From Gnetum montanum (taxonomy: Eukaryota > Streptophyta > Gnetopsida > Gnetales > Gnetaceae): 36,772 bases of DNA. Position 1 is the stretch's first letter. Each line of letters starts with the position of its first letter. This document shows, piece by piece, positions 20,555 to 30,742 of the stretch. The DNA lies in NCBI GenBank assembly GCA_015680685.1, contig MNCI01026912.1:1-36772 (forward strand), read 5' to 3'. The translations under genes were made by a program, and so were the position numbers. Below the pieces are notes generated by a model, which worked only from the letters and a program-made list of their open reading frames with translations, did no database searches and was not told where the DNA came from.

Positions 20555-23059
20555 ATGTCTCTTTCATAAGGAAGCGATAATGCATTGTATAATGAAAACA
20601 TTCATTGGAGAACTAACGAGATACATAGTGAAGAAAATTGGAGTGACCAACCTTATGTAAGGATTTCTTATGTTCATGACTGCCCTAACAACATTCAAAT
20701 AGTACATTCACCTAAGGTAGACAATCTTAGAGTAGATGAAGTAAGTCCTAAACTAGGGGAGGCTTCAAGGCCTAGGACCTCCTCGAAATTTAGAAACGAT
20801 AAATTAAGGGACCTTGGGGAACACCATAGAAGCCATGGCAATCCTTCCAATTCCTCATCTTCCTCTTTCCTTTCAACATCTAGCTTTGATGAAGATGAAC
20901 ATAGGTATAAAGATAAAGCACCACTAAATGGTTGGAATAGAAACAAAAATCGAACCCACAGGAACCCTCATGGTCATCAACATGAACATAGATAAAATCA
21001 TCACAATCAACCAAATAGAAATTTTCATCACAACTTGTCTAATGATGATGAATCTTTTTTGGCCACTCGAAGCTTAATGTAAATCATAGAGGTAATTAAG
21101 ATATCCCATAGGCATTGTAAAGAGAGTTGCCTACCCAAGCTTGATATGAATAACATTTCTAAATTTGCAGGAGGCTATGATTTGGATCCACAACATCATT
21201 TACAATCCTTCCATGATGCTTATGCTTTCTACAACATTGAAAGTGGGTGGCAAAAGCTTAATCTCTTTCCTAGAACACTAATTGATAGAGCTAAAGTGTG
21301 GTATAGATCATTAAAACCAAATTCAATTCGACGATGGTTCACAATGTTGGAACTCTTTAACGAGAAATACTACACCTACGTGAGGGTGTCCAACCTGAGA
21401 AGATAGATCTAAGGATGAAAGCAAGAACAACATGAACCCTTGGACATGGCCTTAGATAGATATTATTTCCTATTAAATAGATGCCTAGGCCATGGTTTCT
21501 CTAAGGAAAAGCAACTCTTCCACATCATTGATGGGCTTCATAATGAAATAAGAGAGATCCTTAGGATGTATGCCCTAGGTCAATTATATGAGCTACAAGC
21601 CCATCAAATCTGAGAGTTAGTTGAGCATGTGGCAAAAGAAGAAGGAGAGATATGCAAATGGGAGAATGTCAGGAAATATTAGTGGGATCCAACTCTTCAA
21701 TAGAAGAAGATCCATATATATGGTAAGGAGAAAGAAACCACTCTTGATAAGGTGATTCCACAATGACCCTTGCCGATATAAAAGTTTATTGATGAACTTG
21801 AAGCAAAGTTTACTAGCATGTCAAAATGGATATATGAAAAGATTACAACTCTGATTGATATAGTCGAGGAGAGGATCATGTAAAATAAGCCAAACAATCA
21901 TAATAAACAAAGGATACAGAACCAAGAAATAGCTAGGAACAGTTTTCGACAAATAGAAAAAATAGTTGAAGGAAGTGAGGCTATAGACTCAACCATAGAC
22001 GAAGATAATGGATGTGAAATCTACATATATGACCATCCAAAGGGTCATTGCCCAATCTTGTTGCATCTCCATGAGTATTGGGAAAGTGCCTTAAATCTGA
22101 AGTTTTTACAAAAGCACATGCCTGGGAGATTTCTTCTTCAACAAGGTAATTATAAATAGTCCCACAACCAACCATACCATCCTAGGGGGACTTATTACTA
22201 GCCTCAACACTATCATCAACCACATTGGCAACAACCATAGTCATGGGGGAGGCCACCACCAAATCAACCCTATCCTATCTATCTACCGAAACCACATGGA
22301 TATTATGTTCAACACCCTATTTCTCCAACTCATTCTACATCCTCTACTTCAAATTGCCACTATCGCTCTCTTGAGTACCATCAACCCATGACATCCCCGG
22401 AGGGATCACCACCTTGTGCCCCTTACCATCCATCCTATCCTTGATATTCTCATACTCCACCTCATCACATGTCATCACCAATGACACAGGAAGGTTTTGC
22501 ACCGTAATATCAACAAACGAATGCCACTTGTGATGCAAATGTGCATAGACATGCTGACACTAGTAGGTTTCAATCGTGACATCAAAAATATACCTTCTTT
22601 AGGAAAGGTCATAAATGAAAGCAAAAGACTCATGGATCTACCACATCATCTCAACCAACATAATGCCAATCTAGTGCAATGCCTCCCTTTTCACCACCAC
22701 CATCCTTTGATTCTACACAAAGGCCACCATCCATTGTTAGTTCAATTCCAAACCCAAGTAATGAATCTACAAGTGTGGGAAGACCAACAAATCCATGCAT
22801 ACCATATCATGATCAAGGGTATAATCATGGGTCAAACATCTGTCACATTAACACACCCCATATCTTGACCCACCATATATTTAACAATTAAGTGTGTGAT
22901 CAATGATTTTTCTATTCAACCACTAAAAAAGCAAATGACACCCAATGGCTAGGGAATGAAAGGTTACCAATGTTTTATACATGCATGGATCCTATCTATC
23001 CAATTATTAATCCTTGTCATGGTCAAATGTTTAGTTGTGGGGGACACCCCCCATTCTAA
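20555..23059 (+). pseudogene. gag pseudogene of element 2, one register of 835 codons
   Basis: Begins MSLS then TAA at 20567, where element 3 reads Gln. HWRTNEI near the start matches element 3. An Asn/His/Arg-rich segment spans about 20820-21050. The gag core is 21125-21640: GGYDLDPQHHLQSFHDAY, LNLFPRTLIDRAKVWYRSL and MLELFNEKYYTYVRVSNLRR, PF03732-like. Next come a knuckle relic CEIYIYDHPKGHCP (22015-22056, second Cys lost), SWGRPPPN, and a Pro/His/Ser-rich tail ending MFSCGGHPPF. I followed codons from ATG to TAA 23057-23059 and found no frameshift, only in-frame stops. Three near 21404-21418 align with Gln, Gln and Trp codons of element 3. The protein would have been a capsid/nucleocapsid; no protease follows. 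Confidence 0.88.
23028..23044 (+). other. Internal PPT-like motif (element 2)
   Basis: TTTAGTTGTGGGGG at the gag 3' end is identical over 14 bp to the 3' polypurine region at 27944-27957. ACACCCCCC follows, so the G-run can also fold into a hairpin. Confidence 0.5.
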
Positions 23060-24389
23060 TCTATAGGATTCATAAGTTTTTTTCATCTTTTTGTTTTACA
23101 CTTTTTTGTTAATTTCTTATTTTTTAATATAATTTTTTCAATTCCTTCCAACTTTTTCTATTTTTTTTTATTTTCATTTTCTTTGTTATGTAATCTCACT
23201 TGTGAATAAAATGATCATGTTACCCATTGAGATGAGGTTTTCTTTATGTTGTCGAGTCATAAGGGACTGATTATTCAAATAGTAAGACCACATCATCCAT
23301 CCACTCACTCCAGTAATAAGAGGTTCTTGCTCTGTTCATAATGATATTCTTTTTCATCATCCAACCTAAAAATAAATCCATAATCATTATGTTTGGGTAG
23401 AAGAGTGCAGAACCAAGGTAGAATGTAAGGGGTATGACATCAAGGGAATTTGTGGATTCTCTTTGGTCACTTCTATATGTTCTATCATGTTGCTAAGGTT
23501 GTAATTATATCCTTGTAGATCTAACAAAAAATAGGAGTAAGAGTACCATAAAAAGGTGCTAAATAAATTCTACAAGTCCCAATGGAAAGACATGTACCCA
23601 TGCTTGAAGGTTAGTAGCTTTGCAAAATTTCCATAAAAAAACATGTGTCATAAATAAGCTCCTTCCTTGGACAAAAATCAAGTGATGTTACTCCTTGCAA
23701 CTATGATATTCTTATGGTTTTCAGCTGATGTGATGAAATGATGCGATGTTACTAAAATATGGTTTGAACTTGGTTTGAATCTTGAAAAGAAGGATTCATG
23801 ATTATTTAACCATTAATAACACACAAGGATTCATTATGCCCATGGTAAGACACCTCATGTTGTAATTTCTACAATCCATCTCATCTCACTATCCATTTGA
23901 TCCTAACTTGTGGTTTTGTGTAACATAGAGTTATTATCTCCAAATTAGTGGTTTTAACATGTGTGTTTTGTTGCATGAGTATGTGTTGCATTTACCCCCT
24001 TTAGTGCCTACAAATATTTTTAGGTATGGTTACACAAGAACATCATAGGTTGGAGCCTACTTTGGGGAGGATCCACTTGTGTAACTTTTGTGACTTGTAC
24101 TTGTTTGACATAACCACATCATTCTTAACCTTCCAAGCACATAATTGTTCAATTTCATAGTTTCCCTTCTCATGTAACTTGATCTGTCCAGAACCTCAAT
24201 TTAACACCTTTTTTCTTGCTTCTTCCAAAGCTTTTCACATCAATGACTCCACCTTCTCATACTTCTAGTGCCTTCATATGATTTCCTACTTACCCCAAAA
24301 CTATGGGCCTAACCTAAAACCTTCCAACCAACCCTAGAGCTTTATTTCTTATGCTTAGTACCCCCATGAGATGCTTATTCATGGATCTT
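23060..24389 (+). other. Inter-cistronic spacer of element 2
   Basis: T-rich start (23075-23180), then about 1.2 kb with no open frame but collinear with element 3 (33350-34774). Shared blocks include TGACATCAAGGG (about 23437), ACCCATGCTTGAAGGT (about 23596) and TTTAGTGCCTACA (about 24000). Its conservation between elements suggests retained element sequence rather than random filler. Function is unknown. Confidence 0.6.
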
Positions 24390-24463
24390 GATATCAAGTA
24401 CCTAATATTGGGTGGGACACGATGTTGAATACTCGATATCGAATCATACAAAACCTATATATA
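24390..24463 (+). promoter_or_regulatory. Internal promoter of element 2: dyad array plus TATATATA
   Basis: RATATC-type hexamers start at 24390, 24404, 24421 (GATGTT) and 24435, spaced 14, 17 and 14. TATATATA at 24456-24463 starts 21 bp after the last dyad. The layout copies the LTR promoters but lies 3.9 kb inside the element, ahead of the second gene. The equivalent exists in element 3. Confidence 0.65.
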
Positions 24464-24644
24464 TGACCCCTGTGGTACCCAAATTTCATCTTCATCATTT
24501 ACAGCTAGGGAAGTTTTTTTAAATTTTCTCTCAAAACTTAGAGGTTTTCACAACCAACTACAACTTGTGATATTTGGCTCTCTACTACTCTAATTCTCAT
24601 ATCGTTTAAACCTATTTGACCCTGGAGTGTTCAACTTAGTCATT

Positions 24645-24669
24645 GGGTGGGGGGTGCGGGGGAAAGGGG
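24645..24669 (+). other. Potential G-quadruplex in the second gene's leader (element 2)
   Basis: Four runs of at least three G (3, 6, 5 and 4) separated by 1-3 bases. It overlaps the place where element 3 has the PPT-like CTTAGTTATGGGGGAAGG, so it may be a decayed version of that motif. Confidence 0.5.
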
Positions 24670-24736
24670 TGGTACTTGCGTAAGAAACTTGTGCAAATTT
24701 TTCAAAATCTGTTATCACCTGGAGGATATTATAAGG

Positions 24737-25039
24737 GTAAGAGTGTTAAAACCTTAAGTGTTATAATGAACAATCAATCAAGGTAATGCCAGAAACCTTA
24801 ATCTTTTCACCTAAGGAACCATAGCCATTATCATAAGCCATACATAAGGAAAAAGGAACCAATTGTGAAGGGTCATAAAAGAAGATAAACATCTTTTGAG
24901 AATTATTTTTGAAAATTTTTCTAACTCTGTAATCATATAAACTAAAGAACTTAATGAAATTAAGGTCATGAATATGGTATACATTTTTTAATGGTAAATA
25001 TAGGCACCTTAGTAACACTTGATCTTTGCTTGATTACAG
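24737..25039 (+). other. Possible 5'-UTR intron of the second gene (element 2)
   Basis: Donor AAGG/GTAAGAG at 24737; acceptor GATTACAG ending at 25039, directly abutting ATG 25040. Element 3 keeps both sites (35117 and 35367) with a shorter, AT-rich interior. Splicing itself cannot be shown here. Confidence 0.5.
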
Positions 25040-27778
25040 ATGGTCCCAAAAAGAGAAGCATAGGAAGAACCTTCGCAGAGAGTGCCCAAACACCCAAGGG
25101 GTGGTAGGGGACTGTAGGGTGAGCTAGCAAAGCAAGAAGAAAAAGAAGTCTAATCATTTAGCATCCATCAAGAGGCTCTTATTATTTGACACTTGGTCTA
25201 AGGAAAGGCTGCAGAACCACCAACTCCCATGTAGGGACAACGTCTCACGTTGCCCCCTGAATGCCTTGCGGCCATCCAAGAAAAATCCACATTGATCATG
25301 GTCATCATGGAAATGAACTTCAGTTTGTTCATGGCATTTTCCCCAAAAGTAATTCAAACATAACTCCAGGCATCATCACTATTTCCTATTCTCTCATATA
25401 GTGGTGACTCGTACCTTGGCGAGACCCACCAATTTTGGCACAACAAAAATGAAGGCACCACTATCAACATTTGTGAAGTTAATGTCTCATTCTCAATCAA
25501 GGCAATTGTAACAACTCTTAATTTGCCAAAAAAAGGGGCTAAGGTAGCCCATCTATCTGCTAGGTCTAACCCTGACACCAAGAAGCTATGGTTGAAATGG
25601 GCATACCACAAGGAGGACAAAATGTATAATGAATTAACTCTAGAGGAAAGGACATACTTCAAGATTGGCACATATCATCTCTTCTTGACCAAAGGGCTTA
25701 ATAGGATCTTAACATATGCAACTAGAGGAAGTGCCATCTCAATGGGCAAATACATGGCTAACCTTTCTCAATTTTATTTCATAGAAATTCAGAGGTGGTT
25801 CAAGGAGAAAAAGGCTAGGGAGCCAACACTCCCATTCCATTGCCTAATCAGAAAACTATGCAAGCATGCTAGACTCTTGGGTTACACAAATGATGTCCCT
25901 AGGATGGCTCAGAATGCTTCCTTCATAGAGTTGCTCAAACCTGCAGCACCAAGGAAAGACCTTAATGAAGAACAAGAACTAGAGAAGGAAGTAAAACTAG
26001 AAATAGAAGTATAACATAAGCCTAAATAGTGCCCTAAAACATAAGCTTAGCCACCATTGTCGCCGTAAGATTACAAACCCTCAATGAGCCATCTACAAAA
26101 AATTGTTGAAGCCATTAGTTGGGGAAGAAAAGATGAGTTTAATATTTTCAGAGTAATTAATGATGCCATATAGCCCACCATTTAAATTAACCTGACAAGT
26201 GGGCAGATTTCGCTACAATCAAGAGAGGAATCCTAGTCGTCCAGGTAAATCTCTAGAAATGTCGCATTATTCTAAGTGATGCTCAAGATAGGAGAACGTG
26301 CCACAATTATGGTAATGCATCATTAGGATGTTGTATGCATAGCAAAAGTAATAATGGATCATATCAAGGAATCATTCAATGTTCCTATCGTGCCCCCAGT
26401 AGATCTAACAAGGACCAAAGATGCTCAAATGCTTGATGGGACTTTAATGACTACTGCGACACATGAGGATGTGTTAGATCAATTGTTGCAAACAAGGTAA
26501 GTGAAGACCACCTTATTTGACATCCCCAATGATGTCATTGCAGCATAATTAGATCTCATAGCCACTAAAGGAAAGTTGGTCATGGTTGAAGTCAAGGAAA
26601 AATACATGGAAGCAAAGGTGCAACATTTGCAACAAGAGCTAACTACCTTGAGAGCTGAAAGACAAGATCCTATCCAATTTATTACGCCTAACTAGGTGTA
26701 GCAATTCAGAATAGAGAATCTAGCCAAGCCAATTAAGGAAAACACAACTATAGAGCAAGAGAAGGAAAAGGTGGTCTGGCATGGCTCTATAACCAAAGCA
26801 CAAACCTATGCTCACAAAAAGGCACTGATTGCTACGCAAGAAGAGAATAAGCAGCTCGTCATCAGAAATTCAAGGTTGATCACAATTAAAAAGCAAAAGA
26901 ATATTTTAGAGGAAAGTGTTCACCAATTGCAAGAACAATTGGTGAGGGTCAACTAGGACATCAATAAATTGACCAGGAAAAATAGAACCCTCTCAATGAA
27001 GAAGGTCTGCACCATTCAACAAAAGTCAATAACCAAAATCAGCACATGGCAAAATGAAGCCAAGAAACATGAAAAGCTAAAAGAACACTTCCACAACCAA
27101 GTAGGCATGTATAAGAAAATAAATGAAAAGGAAGTCTAGATGGCTAAAGCCAATATTAGAGTCATGTCAATGCAAAATCCCCACTAGCAACCCATCTTGG
27201 ATAGCTATGCTCTAGCCCATTAGGCAAAAGCAAAAAATAAAGACCTGCAGATTGAGGATTTGAAAGAGTACATGGTGTTGGCTAACCTCAGATATGCCAA
27301 CCTTGCCATGTTAACAATAGGCTAGCCTAGAAGTAGGTTGGAGAAGCATGTAGCAACCACCTATGCATTGTATGAGAAAGAGTTTATGGATAGAAAAGAT
27401 GCTTTGCAAAAGTTCCATGTGGCAAACTTAGAATTGAAGGTGGTTAAAGCCAACAACCATGGATAGAGGAATGTCACCTTAGACCTAGCTAGGAGATTAA
27501 TAGATTATCAAGAATTAAGAGAAAAATCTAGGACCTTTGAGGAAGAATAATAGAAGTTTTCGACTTGGTATGTGAAGGCTAATAAGATGTTCTCACAACT
27601 ACCATGCCCTTGGGATGTACAATCATCTGCACACATTGATTCAATAGCTTGGATGGTACATGACCCAAGGACCAAAGAGGAAAAATTGTAGGCATTACTT
27701 GATAGCTATAAATTTCACAAGCCTGGTGACAAAGGAAAATGCTCAATGGAAGAACCACTGCCTCCAAGAAGTACATGA
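25040..27778 (+). pseudogene. Second gene of element 2: plant 'transposon protein'-like domain plus coiled coil, stop-ridden
   Basis: One register of 913 codons from ATG 25040 to TGA 27776-27778. I count about 31 internal stops (only one TGA) and no frameshift. The N-terminal ~130 residues hold SFSIHQE, LGETHQFWHNKNEGT and FSIKAIVTTLNLP. The core (25523-25970) is fully open: ERTYFKIGTYHLF, ILTYATRGSAISMGKYM, LPFHCLIRKLCKHARLLGYT. Layout and motifs resemble PF20167 (putative plant transposon protein), a family I recall only by pattern. Residues after about 500 are Lys/Glu/Gln-rich with heptad-like segments (LQQELTTLRAE, LEESVHQLQEQLVRVN), so a coiled coil is likely. No nuclease or RT motif was seen. 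Function is unknown; capture from a host or another transposon is inferred. Confidence 0.7.
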
Positions 27779-27943
27779 GCTTTTTGTGTCTTATAATTTT
27801 GTGTTCCAATTTTTGTAAATACCATTGCGTCTTGTATAAGTCCATTTATTATTCTTCTAAGTTAGTCAATAATTGCATACCTTTTCATAAATTTTTCTAA
27901 AGAACTTTTTTCTCGTTTTATTTAACTAAAGGACAAGTTTTCA
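27779..27943 (+). other. 3' spacer before PPT (element 2)
   Basis: AT-rich. The final part (AAAGGACAAGTTTTCATTTA) matches the ELEDEFSF-coding end of element 1, showing a shared 3' terminus. Confidence 0.5.
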
Positions 27944-27959
27944 TTTAGTTGTGGGGGTA
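27944..27959 (+). promoter_or_regulatory. Polypurine tract of element 2
   Basis: TTTAGTTGTGGGGGTA directly before the 3' LTR; the primer site for plus-strand synthesis. Confidence 0.75.
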
Positions 27960-28844
27960 TGATGAGTCACCATCTTGTCAGTCTTGATATTGGATACCTG
28001 ATATAAAGGCTTCGATATCGAATACACAATATTGGATCCTAAGAAATGATTTCAGATATCCGATATCATCTCCTTTGTGCCAGCCTATAAATACAACACT
28101 TGGGTGCATAGTTGGGACTTAGTTTTAGTTCTTAGTTTTTGATAGTCTTTCTTAGAGTTTTGAATTCAAGTTCTATTATTCCTAGTGCATGCCCATAGTG
28201 TGATGTTTGTAGTCATATGACACCTTTGTTCGAGTGTGGCATACTTGGACACATTACATGACTAGAAATAAAGATCTAGATTACTTCCATGATTACTGCA
28301 TTCATTTAGATTTATTATTGCTTTAGTTATTTAATTTTTTAATAATTTACTATTTTCTTTAGTAACGTTTCCATTTATTGCTATTTACTATTCTTGTTAT
28401 TAAGCGAAATGAGTACAACTTAATCACGAGCACTTAAGTGCAAGTACTTTGTAATCCAGCAGTGTATCATTTGGCACACCTAGTGATGTATGCTTGTCAA
28501 TCCCAATGGTAGTTATATGAAGTCCAAGGCATGTACGAACAATTAGGGATAGATAATCATCACACATAGGCTAGTTTAGATCTTATTTTCCATTGTTCAT
28601 TAGCTTAATTAGTTTATCTCTTTATCATCATTAGGAGCAACATAGAGTTAGATATCATATGCCTCGCTTTGGACTAAACCATACATGATAAAGCTACCAC
28701 TAGTTCAAGTGGGAAGACAACAAAGTATAATCAAAGAATAATGATTTAGAAGTACAACTAGTTCCATCTACAGAATTCAACTAGATCGTGCATGAACACT
28801 TGTGATTCATATGGTTGGGTGTAGGGGTACCTCTTCAGTCATCA
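27960..28844 (+). repeat. 3' LTR of element 2
   Basis: 885 bp, TGATGAGTCACC to GTCATCA, followed by the TSD. Dyads start at 27986, 28000, 28014, 28028, 28048 (degenerate) and 28062 (steps 14, 14, 14, 20, 14). TATAAATA lies at 28086-28093, 24 bp after the last. Confidence 0.95.
27986..28093 (+). promoter_or_regulatory. RATATC array plus TATA box, element 2 3' LTR
   Basis: Six dyads as listed for the LTR, then TATAAATA. Several are decayed by single transitions compared with the 5' copy, but the register is unchanged. Confidence 0.75.
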
Positions 28845-28849
28845 GATGG
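28845..28849. repeat. Target-site duplication GATGG, right copy (element 2)
   Basis: Matches 19546-19550. Confidence 0.95.
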
Positions 28850-29565
28850 TAAAGCTCAAGTTTTGATGATTTTCCTATTGAATTTTTTAAAAATAATTGG
28901 GACATTGTTAAAGATTATCTCTTTCATGTTTTCCAACAAGCCATTAAAAAAGTTTCTCTTGCTGAAAATATTAATAAATGTGAGATTCATTTTCATTCTA
29001 AGAATGGAGATCTTCAAAATATTGATAATCATAGGCCTATTACTTTTCTTAACAATACTTATAAAATTTTAGCTAAATACATGGCTTGTTGAATTTAGAA
29101 GATTATTAAAGATATCATCATACTTAAGCAAAATGATTTTGTTAAAGGTAGATATATCTTAAATAATGTTATTATAGCTTGGAAGGAAATGTAGACATTG
29201 CTTTTATTAAGTTAGATTATGCCAAAGCTTATGATAGGATTAAATGAAATTTCATTATTTCTTATCTCTATAAACTAGGATTTGATGATTACTTTAATCA
29301 AATTTTCCATACCCTACTCATTGATGCTAATGCATAAGTTGCAATTAGTTATGAATTAAGTTCCTTTGTTTTTATTCAATGGTTAATTCATCAAGATCGT
29401 TTTGTAGCTTGCTATCTTTTTATTATTTCCATAGATTTTCTTTCAAAGAATCTGGATTATGATCTATAAAGAAATTTCATTAAGGGAATTTTAGTTGATG
29501 ATTAAGGTATGAAATTACTTAATATGCACTTTGTAAATTATTCCATTTTTATGATTGATGAACCA
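28850..29565 (+). pseudogene. LINE-2, middle part: reverse transcriptase
   Basis: Continues the LINE-2 frame broken at 19550. Relics include FPIEFFKNNWDIVKDYLFHV, NHRPITFLNNTYKILAKY (about 29030-29085), NDFVKGRYILNNV and motif A KLDYAKAYDRIK (about 29210-29245). Near 29520 LLNMHFVNYSIFMID corresponds to motif C of LINE-1 (LLNMHFVDDSFFLI), with both catalytic Asp replaced (VNY instead of VDD). The rest of the RT lies beyond element 3, outside the window. Many stops make it clearly dead. Confidence 0.82.
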
Positions 29566-29954
29566 TGATTTGTCAGGCTCCAATATCGGACCTGCGATAT
29601 CGGGTATGCGATATCATGACTTGGCTAACGATATCGGATACATAATATCATGGTTCTTGTGTAAGCCTATAAATACCACATTTGGGTGCACATGAAAAGA
29701 AGAGTTAGTTAGTGTTAGAGTAGAGTATTTTTGTCATTTTTTAGTTCATCTCAACCCTTTCCCCAGTGCATGTTCGTAGTGCGATGATTGTAATTGTACG
29801 GAACCTTTATTCAAGTGTGATGTACTTGGACACATGCATGACCGACAATAAAGATCAAGATTACTTCATCATTGCAGCATTCACTTAGTTTTAATTGCTT
29901 AACTATTATTGTTATTTATTGTTTTCTTAATTAATATTTCTTACCCTTCATTTG
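29566..29954 (+). repeat. 5' LTR of element 3, first part
   Basis: Dyads at 29582, 29596, 29610, 29630 and 29644 (steps 14, 14, 20, 14), TATAAATA at 29668-29675 (24 bp on), and AATAAA near 29848. Interrupted near 29955 by an antisense LTR fragment; continues at 30743. Confidence 0.88.
29582..29675 (+). promoter_or_regulatory. RATATC array plus TATA box, element 3 5' LTR
   Basis: Five dyads and TATAAATA at the same 24-bp distance as in elements 1 and 2, although the linker sequences are different. Confidence 0.75.
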
Positions 29955-30742
29955 CTACCCCTACACTCAACCATATGAATACAAGCGTCTCACACGCGAT
30001 CCGGTCAAACTCCAAGGACTAAGTGCTTACGTGCCTTATGAAACACTTAAGGTTAATCAATTGTTGTCTTCCCAAACTTACTTGTATTGTCACGGTTGTA
30101 TGGTTAAGTAAGTTTGAGGTATGTGATTTTTATATCTTTTATCTTTTTAATGCCTATGCAAATGAGGAAGGGTGAAGAGACTAAGTAACTAACTTTCATT
30201 AACTATGTTCTAATTGTCCTAGCACTAGTATCTATTCCCACTTGTTGCACACACCCTGAACAAGTGCAACGCTGCTGGGATTACCAAACGCTACTCGTTA
30301 CTAGGTTACCAAGTGTTACACATGTGCTTGAAGCGATCGTACTGAATGCACTTAACTAGTAGAGTTGAGGATTGAGAGAGATTTAATTATCTAAGAAAGC
30401 ATTTAAACATTTAACAATAATTAAATCCTATTTAGCTTAGTCCATATGCTGCAAGGTTTATCAGAAAGTTCATCTTTATTTCCGTACACAAATGTGTGCT
30501 TAGGTACAATTTTCTCGAATAAAGATCCGTTCACTTTGAAACTCCTACTGCGGGCACATGGAAATTATTCTATCTCTGGAATGGTAAAACTGCCAGAGTT
30601 TAGCTAAGGGTCTAGATCTAGATGAGTGAACAAGGGAAAGCTGCCTCTTATTTATAGAACTGGCAACGGGCTGCGATATCGCATACGCGATATCGTAGGG
30701 GCTGACACGATATCGCGGCCGATGCGATATCGTGGCTCATCA
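29955..30742 (-). mobile_element. Antisense LTR fragment of the element-1 family
   Basis: About 790 bp, reverse complement of the element 1 LTR. The TACCCCTACACTCAACCATA end is at 29956; the GATATC end stops at CTCATCA 30742. In minus orientation the dyads start at 30731, 30714, 30694 and 30680 (steps 17, 20, 14). The TATA box is 30656-30649, again 24 bp on. The ~15 bp that should form its 3' terminus (TGATGAGTGGCGAG type) is missing at 29955, along with part of the host LTR, so it is not a clean solo LTR. A small deletion at that junction is the simplest reading. Confidence 0.85.

Larger units (their letters stand above)
19551..28844 (+). mobile_element. LTR element 2: gag-only retrotransposon carrying a second gene with its own promoter
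   Basis: A complete 9.3-kb insertion with 5-bp TSD GATGG, nested in the RT of LINE-2. Order: 5' LTR, primer site, gag (20555-23059), T-rich tract and spacer, internal GATATC/TATA promoter (24390-24463), a possible intron, a 913-codon second frame (25040-27778), polypurine tract, 3' LTR. No protease, RT, RNase H or integrase signatures were seen in either frame. It resembles TR-GAG non-autonomous elements but with an added cistron. By eye the LTRs differ at roughly one base in ten plus an indel of about 37 bp, so the insertion is older than element 1. Confidence 0.92.

Noticed and set aside
20695-20946. Minus-strand frame opposite gag of element 2
   Set aside because: Antisense of the Ser/Asp-rich gag segment, no motif.
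25040-27778. Alternative genetic code with TAA/TAG read as Gln
   Set aside because: Stops at Gln positions could suggest it, but sister copies use CAA/CAG, Trp-to-TGA changes occur too, and the surroundings are plant heterochromatic repeats; methylation decay is simpler.
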